This document shows, in pieces, positions 20,012 through 28,140 of a stretch of DNA of 64,000 nucleotides (position 1 is the first letter of the stretch; every line of letters begins with the position of its first letter). The stretch is taken from NCBI RefSeq assembly GCF_014489075.1, contig NZ_JACTGR010000001.1, forward strand, positions 372,001 to 436,000, in the 5' to 3' direction. Under the pieces are notes generated by a model. That model saw nothing but the letters and a program-made list of their open reading frames with translations, had not been told where the DNA came from and ran no database searches. The position numbers were made by a program, and so were the translations under genes. Source of the stretch: Sphingomonas sp. JC676. GTDB taxonomy: Bacteria; Pseudomonadota; Alphaproteobacteria; Sphingomonadales; Sphingomonadaceae.

Positions 20012-21267
20012 GCCTCCGACTTTTCGCGATCCTCTATTTCTGCGCGGCGGTGGTGGTACATGCCCAGCCTTCGCCATCGGCAATCCTGCTACTCCCGGAC
20101 CGGGTCTTCACCGCAGCCGATCGTACGGTTCATCCCGGTTGGAAGGTGTTGGTCCAAGGCGACCATATCGTTGCCGTCGGCCCTGAGGTTTCGGCTCCGG
20201 CGGGCGCCGAGACGATCGCGCTGCCGGGCACCACGCTGCTTCCCGGACTGATCGACCTCCACGTCCATCTGTTCCTGCACCCGTACAACGAGACGAGTTG
20301 GGACGATCAAGTGATGCGGGAACCGCTGTCGCTGCGTATCGTGCGCGCCGTGGCCCATGCGCGCGCGACGCTGATGGCGGGCTTCACCACGGTGCGCGAC
20401 CTGGGCACCGAAGGTGCGGGGGACGCCGATGCCGGACTCAAGGCGGCGATCCGGCAGGGGATCGTGCCGGGCCCGCGACTGCTTATCGCCAATCGCGCGC
20501 TGGTGGCGACCGGGGCCTATGGGCCCAAGGGCTATGCCTATGACGTCCCGCAGGGTGCGGAGGAGGTGAGCGGCGAGGAGGTGGTCGCGGCGGTACGTCG
20601 CCAGATCGCCCGTGGCGCGGACTGGGTGAAATTCTATGCCGATTATCGCTGGGGACCGGGCGAGCCAAGCCGGGCCACGTTCAGCCTGGAGGAGCTGAAG
20701 GCCGGTGTGGCCGCGGCCCATGATGCCGGGCGCAAGGTGGCGGTGCATGCCAGCACGCCCGAGGGCATGCACCGCGCGATCCTGGCTGGAGCCGATACGA
20801 TCGAGCACGGCAATGACGGCACGCCCGAGCTATTCGCGCTGATGAAGGCGCGGGGCGTGGCCTTCTGCCCCACGCTCGCCGCGACCGATGCGATCACCCG
20901 CTATGGTGGCTGGACCAGCGCGGTACCCGAGACCGAGACGATTCGCAGCAAGCGGGCGAGCTATGCCGCGGCGCTCAAATCGGGTGTCACACTTTGCGTC
21001 GGCGGGGACACCGGCGTCTTCGCGCACGGCGAGAACGCGCGTGAGATCGAACTCATGGCCGCCTGGGGCCTGGCGCCGGCGGACGCGCTGCTGGCGGCAA
21101 CGATCGGCAATGCGCGCATCCTGGGCATGGAAGATCGGATCGGATCTATCGCACCCGGCCGGATTGCCGACCTGGTGGCGGTCGATGGGGATCCCGTCGC
21201 GGAAATCGCCACGCTTCGGCGAATCCGCTTCGTGATGCAGGGCGGCAAAATCGTCCGCACGCGCTGA
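19993..21267 (+). CDS. exported amidohydrolase (imidazolonepropionase-like)
   Basis: 424-aa metal-dependent hydrolase with a signal peptide (RLSLRLFAILYFCAAVVVHAQ). Metal ligands are visible: HVH in LPGLIDLHVHLFLHP, Lys in DWVKFYADY, His in KVAVHAST, His in TIEHGNDGTPELF, and Asp in VGGDTGVFAHGEN. This is the subtype of broad-range exported amidohydrolases and dipeptidases; the substrate is unknown. The start is TTG, supported by GAAGGA 4 nt upstream and by the signal peptide. It overlaps the preceding gene by 19 nt. Confidence 0.88.
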   Translation: MALARLSLRLFAILYFCAAVVVHAQPSPSAILLLPDRVFTAADRTVHPGWKVLVQGDHIVAVGPEVSAPAGAETIALPGTTLLPGLIDLHVHLFLHPYNETSWDDQVMREPLSLRIVRAVAHARATLMAGFTTVRDLGTEGAGDADAGLKAAIRQGIVPGPRLLIANRALVATGAYGPKGYAYDVPQGAEEVSGEEVVAAVRRQIARGADWVKFYADYRWGPGEPSRATFSLEELKAGVAAAHDAGRKVAVHASTPEGMHRAILAGADTIEHGNDGTPELFALMKARGVAFCPTLAATDAITRYGGWTSAVPETETIRSKRASYAAALKSGVTLCVGGDTGVFAHGENAREIELMAAWGLAPADALLAATIGNARILGMEDRIGSIAPGRIADLVAVDGDPVAEIATLRRIRFVMQGGKIVRTR

Positions 21268-21447
21268 GCATGGCAGTGATTGTCATAATCGCGTCACGAT
21301 AGAGTCTCTGAATTTTCTCCAAAATCCCACCATCGCGTCACGTGGGCCTCCTAGCGCGGCGATGCGGCCGACGGGGGGAAAGCCGAGTCGATCCCGCACA
21401 GTTTCGAACCCGCGCTAACCCGGCATTTTGCCCGGAACGGAGAATAT

Positions 21448-23106
21448 ATGGCCAGCTTTAAACGCCTCAGCCTCATCTTGATGACCACCTGCGCGGGCGC
21501 TGCCCTCTCGGCTTGCGACGGCGCCAACGACATCGCATCGCCGGGCACCGGCGGCAATGTGATCATCAATCCGCCTGCAGCCCCGGCGCCGACGCCGACC
21601 CCGACGCCGACCGCCGCGCTGGTGACTCCGGCCGCGGGCTGCCCCTCGGTGCCCGCCGGCGCCAACGGTTTTGTGGACGCGGGCGTGACCCAGGCGACCC
21701 CGATCGGTTCGTGGCGCGTCTGCCAGCTGCCGGCGATGGTCAACAAGTCGATGACGCTGACCAAGATCCCCGGCCTCATCTATTCGCTCAACGGCCGCGT
21801 CGATGTTGGCTGTGACGGCGGCATCACCGCACCGACTGCCGCCGCACCCCGCGCGAGCAGCACCGTGTCGTGCACCGCCGCGAACGGCATCACGCTCAAC
21901 GGCGCCGGCCAGCTCACCGCCGACACCGCCGTCACGCTAACGATCGATCCGGGCGTGATCATCGCCGGCTACACCGGCACGGCCTGGCTGGCGGTCAATC
22001 GCGGCAACAAGATCAACGCCGTCGGCACCGCTACGCAGCCGATCGTCTTCACCAGCAAGGACAACGTCCTCGGCCTGAACAATGACGCGTCGATCGGCCA
22101 GTGGGGCGGCGTCGTGCTGATGGGCCGCGCCAAGATCACCGATTGCACCACTGGTTCGACCGGCGCCGGCACCTGCGAGCGTCAGACCGAAGGTTCGGCG
22201 GATCCCGCGACCTTTGGCGGCACCGACGATGCCTACAACGCCGGCACGTTCAAATATGTGCAGATCCGCTATTCGGGCTATGTGCTCGGTGCGAACGTCG
22301 AGCTTCAGGGCCTGACGACCGAAGGTATCGGCAGCGGAACCGCGCTTGACTATGTCCAGAGCCACAACAGCTCGGACGACGGCGCAGAATTCTTCGGCGG
22401 CACCGTGCAGTTCAAGCACTATATCTCCACCGGCGCTGACGACGACAGCCTCGACATCGACACCGGCCTGCAGGGCTTCTTCCAGTACGTCTTGCTGGTG
22501 CAGCGTCCGGGTCAGGGCGACGCTCTGATGGAAGTCGACAGCAACGGCTTCGAAGCCGATACGCCGCGCCAGAAGACTGCGGTGGTCAACTTCACTGCCC
22601 TCCAGGGCCAGGTGAGCAGCAACAACGAAGCCAATGACCAGGCCTCTATCCTGCTGCGCGGCAACGCCGATCTGACGCTCGCCAACGGCCTCGTCATCAG
22701 CCCGAACAACGAGTGCCTGCGCATGAATGGTTCGAGCTCGGGCGGTTCGGCGACGGCTTCGCTGGTGGCGCGCGCGGTCGCTCTGCAGTGCAACGCGACC
22801 AAGTATATCGGCACGGGCAGCTACACGGCCGCTCAGGTCGCGACGGCATTCGGCACCGGTGCGAACGGCAACAACGACGCCTTCACCAACACGCTGACCG
22901 CGACGTTCGTGAACGGCGCCAGCGAGACCGCGATCACCGCTTTCGATGCCAAGACGCTCAGCGCCTTCTTCGACACCACCACCTACGCGGGTGCGGTCAA
23001 GGATGCGAACGACAATTGGTACAAGGGTTGGACCTGCAATTCCGGCTACATCACGTTCGACGGTTCGGGCAGCAGCCGCAGCTGCACCTCGCTCCCGACG
23101 AACTGA
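21448..23106 (+). CDS. beta-helix lipoprotein paired with a TonB receptor
   Basis: 552-aa predicted lipoprotein. The lipobox is LSAC with the cysteine at residue 23, followed by a Pro/Thr linker (APAPTPTPTPTAALVTP). The body has repeated beta-strand turns typical of a right-handed parallel beta-helix: IGQWGGVVLMGRAKITDC, FGGTDDAYNAGTFKYVQIRYSGY, LDYVQSHNSSDDGAEFFGG, DDDSLDIDTGLQGFFQYV. The conserved DDG.E.FGGTV pattern resembles lipoproteins encoded next to TonB receptors in Bacteroidetes and Proteobacteria. It likely sits on the outer membrane and works with the adjacent receptor, perhaps in substrate capture. It ends in a terminator-like hairpin 77 nt before the receptor gene. Confidence 0.85.
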   Translation: MASFKRLSLILMTTCAGAALSACDGANDIASPGTGGNVIINPPAAPAPTPTPTPTAALVTPAAGCPSVPAGANGFVDAGVTQATPIGSWRVCQLPAMVNKSMTLTKIPGLIYSLNGRVDVGCDGGITAPTAAAPRASSTVSCTAANGITLNGAGQLTADTAVTLTIDPGVIIAGYTGTAWLAVNRGNKINAVGTATQPIVFTSKDNVLGLNNDASIGQWGGVVLMGRAKITDCTTGSTGAGTCERQTEGSADPATFGGTDDAYNAGTFKYVQIRYSGYVLGANVELQGLTTEGIGSGTALDYVQSHNSSDDGAEFFGGTVQFKHYISTGADDDSLDIDTGLQGFFQYVLLVQRPGQGDALMEVDSNGFEADTPRQKTAVVNFTALQGQVSSNNEANDQASILLRGNADLTLANGLVISPNNECLRMNGSSSGGSATASLVARAVALQCNATKYIGTGSYTAAQVATAFGTGANGNNDAFTNTLTATFVNGASETAITAFDAKTLSAFFDTTTYAGAVKDANDNWYKGWTCNSGYITFDGSGSSRSCTSLPTN

Positions 23107-23127
23107 GGCCTAGCCTGACCTGATTGG

Positions 23128-23159
23128 GGGCGGGGCGTCTATCCGACGGCGCTCCGCCC
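23128..23159 (+). terminator. terminator or attenuator between lipoprotein and receptor genes
   Basis: 10-bp stem GGGCGGGGCG / CGCTCCGCCC (one G-T pair) with a 12-nt loop, followed by TCTTAGG. It could reduce read-through so that less receptor than lipoprotein is made. Confidence 0.5.
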
Positions 23160-23183
23160 TCTTAGGATTTGTATTAGGGGTTC

Positions 23184-25931
23184 ATGATGACGAAGCCGTT
23201 GGGGCTTGCGAGCCTGTTGCTATTCACTTCCGCGCTTGTCGCGCCTTCCGTGGTGCGCGCCCAGACGGCACCTTCGACACCCGAGCCGTCCGCTCCGACG
23301 CCGGACCCGGCCACCGCTGCCGGCGCACCGCAGGACCAAGCCACGACCGTACCCCAGGATCCGGCTGCAGCTGCACCGCAGGACCAGGCTGCCGACGTGC
23401 AGGAAGAGGTGCCCGACATCTCCGCTCCGGGTGCCAACGACATCGTCGTGGTCGGCCGGCACGTGAACGTAACGCGCGATACGGCGCAGGTTGTGTCAGT
23501 GCTGTCCACCGCGGATATCGCGCGTACGGGCGACGGCAATATTGCCGGCGCGCTGGGCCGCGTGACCGGTCTGAGCGTGGTGGGCAACGGTTATGTGTAT
23601 GTCCGCGGCCTGGGCGACCGCTATTCGCTCGCGCTACTCAACGGTTCGCCCTTGCCGAGCCCCGAACCGCTAAAGCGCGTCGTTCCGCTCGATATCTTTC
23701 CGACCAACGTCGTTTCCTCGTCGCTGGTGCAGAAGAGCTATTCCGTCAATTATCCTGGCGAGTTCGGCGGCGGCGTCATCAACCTGACGACCAATTCGCT
23801 GCCGAAGGAAGCCTTCCTCACCGCCAGCGGCGGCATCGGCGCGAACACGGTAACCACCGGTCATTTCGGCTATGTCTATGCCGGCGGCGGCCATGACTGG
23901 ACCGGCTTCGACGACGGCACGCGCAATTATGCTCCCGCGCTTGCCGCGTTCTTCGCGAGCGGGGACCGGATCAGCTCGGGCAATGTCGACACGCAGGTGA
24001 TCGCCGGCCAGCTCGTCAACGGCAACAACTCGCTCGTTCAGCGGCAGAAGAATATCGGTCCGAACTGGTCGGCCACGCTTTCCGGCGGTGCCTCCGCGGA
24101 GGACGTCGCCGGTGGTACGCTCGGCGTGATCGCCACGCTCGGCTATTCCAACAAGTGGACGACCCGCGACACGACCCAGCAGACCTCGCTGACGCCCGAC
24201 CTTTCCCAGCTGGAGAGCAGCTTCGAGCGCGTGTCGACCGATAATCGGATCGTCGTCAACGGCTTGCTCGGCCTGGGTCTCGAGCTTGGCGACAGCAAGA
24301 TCCGCTGGACCAACCTCTATGTCCGCGACACACTCAAGCGCGCGCGCCTCAGCCTTGGCCAGCGTGGCGGTACGAACACCGATTTTCTGCAGCAGGACAC
24401 TGCCTGGTATGAGCGTCAGCTCATCGACACCCAGCTGGTCGCCGAGTTGAAGCTCAGCCCGGAATGGAGCATCGATCTGCGCGGCGGCTATGCCAATTCG
24501 AAGCGCGAGGCACCGGACGAGTTCGCGTACGAATATGTCCGCACCAATGCCGCGGCCGATCCGTACGGCAATTACTTCCTCAACCGCCTGAACAACGGTA
24601 ACGGCGGCGACGCCACGGTCAGCTATTCCTATCTGAACGAGAATCTGTGGTCCGCTGGCGCCGACCTCACCTTCCGTCCGATCCAGGGCCTGAGCCTGTC
24701 GGCCGGCTATGCCTTCCTGAACCAGGGCCGGTTCAGTTCGCGCCGCGACTTCCAGTTCACCGCGCCGAGCGACTTCCCCGGCGGTGTCGCAATGCTGCGG
24801 CCCGATCTGCTGCTCGGAACCGCGATCATCGATTATTTCAATATCAACCTCATCGAAACGAACGAAGGCGCTCCGGCGTTCAATGCCAAGCTGCTCAATC
24901 ATGCCGGCTATGGCCGCGTGAACTATCAGATCACGCCCGAGCTCTCGCTCGATGCCGGTGTTCGTTACGAGACGGCAAAGGAAACCGTGACGCCCGCCCG
25001 GGTCTTCAGCACGCCTGGGTCCAGCACCGCGGTGACCAATCTCGACAATGATTACTGGCTGCCCGCGGCGACGCTGACCTGGCAGTTCCAGCCGGAAATG
25101 CAGCTTCGCATCAATGCGTCGAAGACCATTGCCCGTCCGCAGTTCCGCGAACTGGTCTTCCAGTTCTACTTCGATCCCGAGACCAACCGTCAGTATCGCG
25201 GCAATCCCTTCCTTCAGGACAGCAAGCTGTTCAACGCGGAAGCGCGCTACGAATGGTATTTCGCGCCCGATCAGCGGTTCGCGGTGGCGGGCTTCTACAA
25301 ACGCATCGACAATCCGATCGAGACCTTCATCTCGGGCAGCGATTTCGTCACCAGCTTCGCCAATGCGCCCAAGGCCGATCTGTATGGTGCCGAAGCCGAG
25401 GTTCAAAAGAAGTTCCCGATGTCCGAGTGGCTCGACGCGGGCTTCTTCGCGGATCGCAGCGTGATCGTGATTGCGAACTACACCTATACGCATTCCAAGC
25501 TGAAGGTGAGCGCGAACGACCCCGTCTCGGTGTTCGGGTCGTCGTCCACGCTTGCCACCGACTTCTTCCGCGACGGTTCGCCGCTCACCGGCCAGTCGGA
25601 TCACCTCGTAAATCTTCAGCTGGGTGTGGAGGAGCGGGCCAAGCTCTCGCAGCAGACGCTCATTCTTTCCTATGCGAGCAAGCGTGTCACGAGCCGCGGT
25701 CTCGCCAACCAGAACCAGCCGGACGTCTACGAATATCCCGGTATCAACCTGGATTTCGTGGTGCGTCAGGGCATCTCGGTGATGGGGCAGCAATTCGACC
25801 TGAAGGCTGAAGCGCGCAACATTACCAACCGGAAGTACAAGGAAACGCAGTCGAACGGAACGAACACAGTAATCTACAACCGTTATTCGAACGGCACGAC
25901 CTTCAACTTGTCGATTTCGGCGACCTTCTAA
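23184..25931 (+). CDS. TonB-dependent outer-membrane receptor
   Basis: 915-aa receptor. After a signal peptide (to VVRAQ near residue 27) there is a long Pro/Ala/Asp-rich segment. The plug domain then begins near residue 85 (DIVVVGRHVNVTRDTAQ) and contains VRGLGDRYSLALLNGSPLPSPEP and PGEFGGGVINLTT. The remainder is a 22-strand barrel pattern ending in the aromatic GTTFNLSISATF. The plug type with RGLGDRYS and PLDIFPTNVV belongs to the group often encoded beside beta-helix lipoproteins. The imported ligand is unknown. A rho-independent terminator follows. Confidence 0.93.
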   Translation: MMTKPLGLASLLLFTSALVAPSVVRAQTAPSTPEPSAPTPDPATAAGAPQDQATTVPQDPAAAAPQDQAADVQEEVPDISAPGANDIVVVGRHVNVTRDTAQVVSVLSTADIARTGDGNIAGALGRVTGLSVVGNGYVYVRGLGDRYSLALLNGSPLPSPEPLKRVVPLDIFPTNVVSSSLVQKSYSVNYPGEFGGGVINLTTNSLPKEAFLTASGGIGANTVTTGHFGYVYAGGGHDWTGFDDGTRNYAPALAAFFASGDRISSGNVDTQVIAGQLVNGNNSLVQRQKNIGPNWSATLSGGASAEDVAGGTLGVIATLGYSNKWTTRDTTQQTSLTPDLSQLESSFERVSTDNRIVVNGLLGLGLELGDSKIRWTNLYVRDTLKRARLSLGQRGGTNTDFLQQDTAWYERQLIDTQLVAELKLSPEWSIDLRGGYANSKREAPDEFAYEYVRTNAAADPYGNYFLNRLNNGNGGDATVSYSYLNENLWSAGADLTFRPIQGLSLSAGYAFLNQGRFSSRRDFQFTAPSDFPGGVAMLRPDLLLGTAIIDYFNINLIETNEGAPAFNAKLLNHAGYGRVNYQITPELSLDAGVRYETAKETVTPARVFSTPGSSTAVTNLDNDYWLPAATLTWQFQPEMQLRINASKTIARPQFRELVFQFYFDPETNRQYRGNPFLQDSKLFNAEARYEWYFAPDQRFAVAGFYKRIDNPIETFISGSDFVTSFANAPKADLYGAEAEVQKKFPMSEWLDAGFFADRSVIVIANYTYTHSKLKVSANDPVSVFGSSSTLATDFFRDGSPLTGQSDHLVNLQLGVEERAKLSQQTLILSYASKRVTSRGLANQNQPDVYEYPGINLDFVVRQGISVMGQQFDLKAEARNITNRKYKETQSNGTNTVIYNRYSNGTTFNLSISATF

Positions 25932-25949
25932 TCGGTCAAAAGGGGGATC

Positions 25950-25985
25950 GGGCTCCGGCGCGCCAACAGGCCCCGGGGCCCTTTC
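25950..25985 (+). terminator. rho-independent terminator after the TonB receptor
   Basis: 9-bp stem GGGCTCCGG / CCGGGGCCC (one T-G pair) with a 14-nt loop, then TTTCTATTTC. It separates the receptor from the convergent oxygenase gene. Confidence 0.75.
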
Positions 25986-25989
25986 TATT

Positions 25990-26673
25990 TCACCAGCCCC
26001 AGGGCCGTTCGCGGAACCACTGGGTGACGACGTATTTGGTGCCGGCGCGCACCTTCATCGCGTGATGGATGGTCGACGGGTTGCACGTACCGTCGGGCCG
26101 CATGTTCGACCAGGCGAGCACCTTGCCGACTTCGGGCTGGACGATCTTGTCGATCGCCTTGAACCGGGTTGCGCCCCCGGCTTCGACTTCGTTGAGATAG
26201 ACCATCACCGTCCAGGTGCGTTGGCCCGAGACGCTGCAATATTTCTCGAAATCGCCGCCGTTCGGCTCGAAATAATCGGTGTGCGCCTTGAATTCCTGCC
26301 CCACCGCATAGCGCTGGCCCTGCATCGGCTCGCCCCGGGATGGGTCAAGCCCGGTGAGCGCGATGATGCGGCGCTTGAGGTCGGCCACTGTCGGCAGGTC
26401 CGGATCGAAGTCGCAGGTCTCGCTGGTGCGGAAGGCATAGTCGTCATTGGGATCGGCGATCGTCGAGGGACGGCGCTGCGTGTCGATCTGCCGCATCAGC
26501 GCCTGGCAAAGCTCGGGCTCCAGGAAATTCTTCGCGATGAACAGCGCGACCTTGGGGCTGGGCACGCGCTGGATTCCAGGCTGGCGCAGGATGTGGTCGA
26601 TCACGGGTTCGATGGGGTAGCCCGAGCCGAAATCGGGGACCGTGGGCAGGGCGGAGACGGTGGCTTCTTGCAT
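25990..26673 (-). CDS. 2OG-Fe(II) oxygenase, prolyl 4-hydroxylase type
   Basis: 227-aa dioxygenase. In the version numbered from the ATG at 26673 the iron ligands are the HTD motif near 131-133 (EFKAHTDYFEP) and His in STIHHAMKV near 203; the 2-oxoglutarate-binding Lys is in GTKYVVTQWF. The double-stranded beta-helix strands WTVMVYLNEVEAGGATRF and GKVLAWSNMRPDG are typical of bacterial prolyl 4-hydroxylase-like proteins. It should hydroxylate a protein side chain or small molecule. AAGG precedes the chosen ATG by 5 nt; a TTG five codons earlier is less likely. It converges on the receptor gene and is divergent from the GspE-like gene, and so may belong to the same locus. Confidence 0.9.
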   Translation of the reverse strand: MQEATVSALPTVPDFGSGYPIEPVIDHILRQPGIQRVPSPKVALFIAKNFLEPELCQALMRQIDTQRRPSTIADPNDDYAFRTSETCDFDPDLPTVADLKRRIIALTGLDPSRGEPMQGQRYAVGQEFKAHTDYFEPNGGDFEKYCSVSGQRTWTVMVYLNEVEAGGATRFKAIDKIVQPEVGKVLAWSNMRPDGTCNPSTIHHAMKVRAGTKYVVTQWFRERPWGW

Positions 26674-26802
26674 GCCGCCTTTTGCCAAATCCGGTGCGCG
26701 GTTTCCAGCGCGAGAGCGTCTGCAATTTAAATGTCATACAATTGCAAGGATGGCGTCACATTCGCTGCCTAGCCATCTCGCGTCCGCAAAAAAGGGGGGC
26801 GC

Positions 26803-27984
26803 ATGAACCTGGTTGCCGAAGTGCTGCCGGCCGGACCTTCACAGTCCAAGCCCTTAACGGCGCGCGTTTCCGCTGCCCAGGGGCCCTTGCATGCGCTTCT
26901 TTCCGAGGCGACGCGCCGGCGCGCGACGGATGTTCACGTCGATCCGAATCCGCACGGGGCCGGCATTGCGCTGCGGATCGGCGGACAGATAGCCGATGGT
27001 GGCCTGCTAACCCCGCAGGCGCTGGACGAGCTTGTTGCAGAGCTTTGCGCCGTATCCGATCTCGGTCCACCAGGGGACCGCCCCCAGCATGGCAGCGTGC
27101 AATGGTCGGGCAGCGACGTGGCTGTTGCCATGCTTCTCGTAACGGGCGGTGTCTCGCTGGTGTTCAAGCTCGATGCCGGCGACCGTCGCGATCGGCGGCT
27201 GGAAGCACTCGGCATGCGCCAAGGCCTGGTCGCTGCGCTGCGGCCGGCGCTGGCGAGCGGGCTGGTGCTGGTGGCCGGTCCGCCGGGTTCGGGGCGCAGC
27301 ACGACATTGCGCGCGCTGCTCGATCATGCCGGGAGCAAGGCGCGGCGGCTGATGCTGGCGGAGCAGGTGGCCGGATCGCCGATGCCGGGCGCGATCCAGG
27401 TGGAAGCCAGCATGCAGTGCACGATGGCCGATATATTGCGCGCTTCGCTCCGCCACGATGTCGATGTCGTGATGGTCGATGCGCTGGATGACCGCGCTGC
27501 CGCCGCTGCCGCGGTCGAGGCGGCGCAGCGAGGGTTGCTGGTGCTTGCGGCGGTTCCCGCGGGCGACGCGGTCGGGGCGATTCGGCGGATGCGCGAATGG
27601 CGGATCGAGCCGTTCCAGCTCGCTTCGACGCTGAACGCAGTGCTGGCCCAGCGGCTCGTCCGGCGACTTTGCCCGGAGTGCCGCGAGCCTGTCCAGGCGC
27701 AGGGTTCGGTCTCCGCGCTGCTCGGCTTCGATCGCGGCGCGATCGTCTACGCGCCGAGCGGCTGCGCCTCGTGCAGCGATAGCGGCTATGCCGGGCAAAT
27801 CGCCGTGTTCGAGGCGATCCATGCCGATCCGGCGATGCGCAGGCTGATCAACGACGGCGGCGACGAGGCGATCCTGGCCAGCCACGCCTATGTCCGCGCG
27901 CCGAACCTCGGATCGGCCGCGCGCGCACTGGTTCGCGAGGGCGTGACGACCCCCGAAGAGGCGGTGCGTATTTCGCGCGGATAA
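26803..27984 (+). CDS. degenerate GspE/PilB-like secretion ATPase
   Basis: 393 aa related to type II secretion ATPases. Residues 41-48 (ATDVHVDP) match the family ASDIHIEP. The core then follows GspE step by step, but the catalytic motifs are changed: Walker A at 159-167 is GPPGSGRST (Arg for Lys), the Asp box EDPVE has become AEQVA, Walker B VGEIRD has become VDALDD (Glu lost), and the His box LHTND has become VPAGD. Structural regions are kept, including LASTLNAVLAQRLVRRLCPEC and the zinc site Cys290, Cys293, Cys321, Cys324. It is shorter than GspE (about 500 aa) and lacks the N1 domain. No other secretion gene is nearby. It may be a regulatory pseudo-ATPase. Confidence 0.85.
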   Translation: MNLVAEVLPAGPSQSKPLTARVSAAQGPLHALLSEATRRRATDVHVDPNPHGAGIALRIGGQIADGGLLTPQALDELVAELCAVSDLGPPGDRPQHGSVQWSGSDVAVAMLLVTGGVSLVFKLDAGDRRDRRLEALGMRQGLVAALRPALASGLVLVAGPPGSGRSTTLRALLDHAGSKARRLMLAEQVAGSPMPGAIQVEASMQCTMADILRASLRHDVDVVMVDALDDRAAAAAAVEAAQRGLLVLAAVPAGDAVGAIRRMREWRIEPFQLASTLNAVLAQRLVRRLCPECREPVQAQGSVSALLGFDRGAIVYAPSGCASCSDSGYAGQIAVFEAIHADPAMRRLINDGGDEAILASHAYVRAPNLGSAARALVREGVTTPEEAVRISRG

Positions 27985-28039
27985 GGGCTCGCAACTATCT
28001 TGCGCTCGCCGCCGACCACCGCTAAGCGGCCTGCTTCGC

Positions 28040-28117
28040 GGCGATCGTAGTTCAATTGGTTAGAGCGTCGGCTTGTGATGCCGGATGTTGCGGGTTCAAG
28101 TCCCGTCGGTCGCCCCA
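28040..28117 (+). tRNA. tRNA-His (anticodon GTG)
   Basis: 78-nt tRNA with the extra 5-prime G typical of tRNA-His (position -1, pairing with C73). Acceptor GCGATCG pairs with CGGTCGC (one T-G pair). Anticodon loop TTGTGAT gives GTG. T-arm GCGGGTTCAAGTCCCGT, encoded CCA end. Confidence 0.96.
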
Positions 28118-28140
28118 TTTTTTCTAGCGCGGACCCATCC

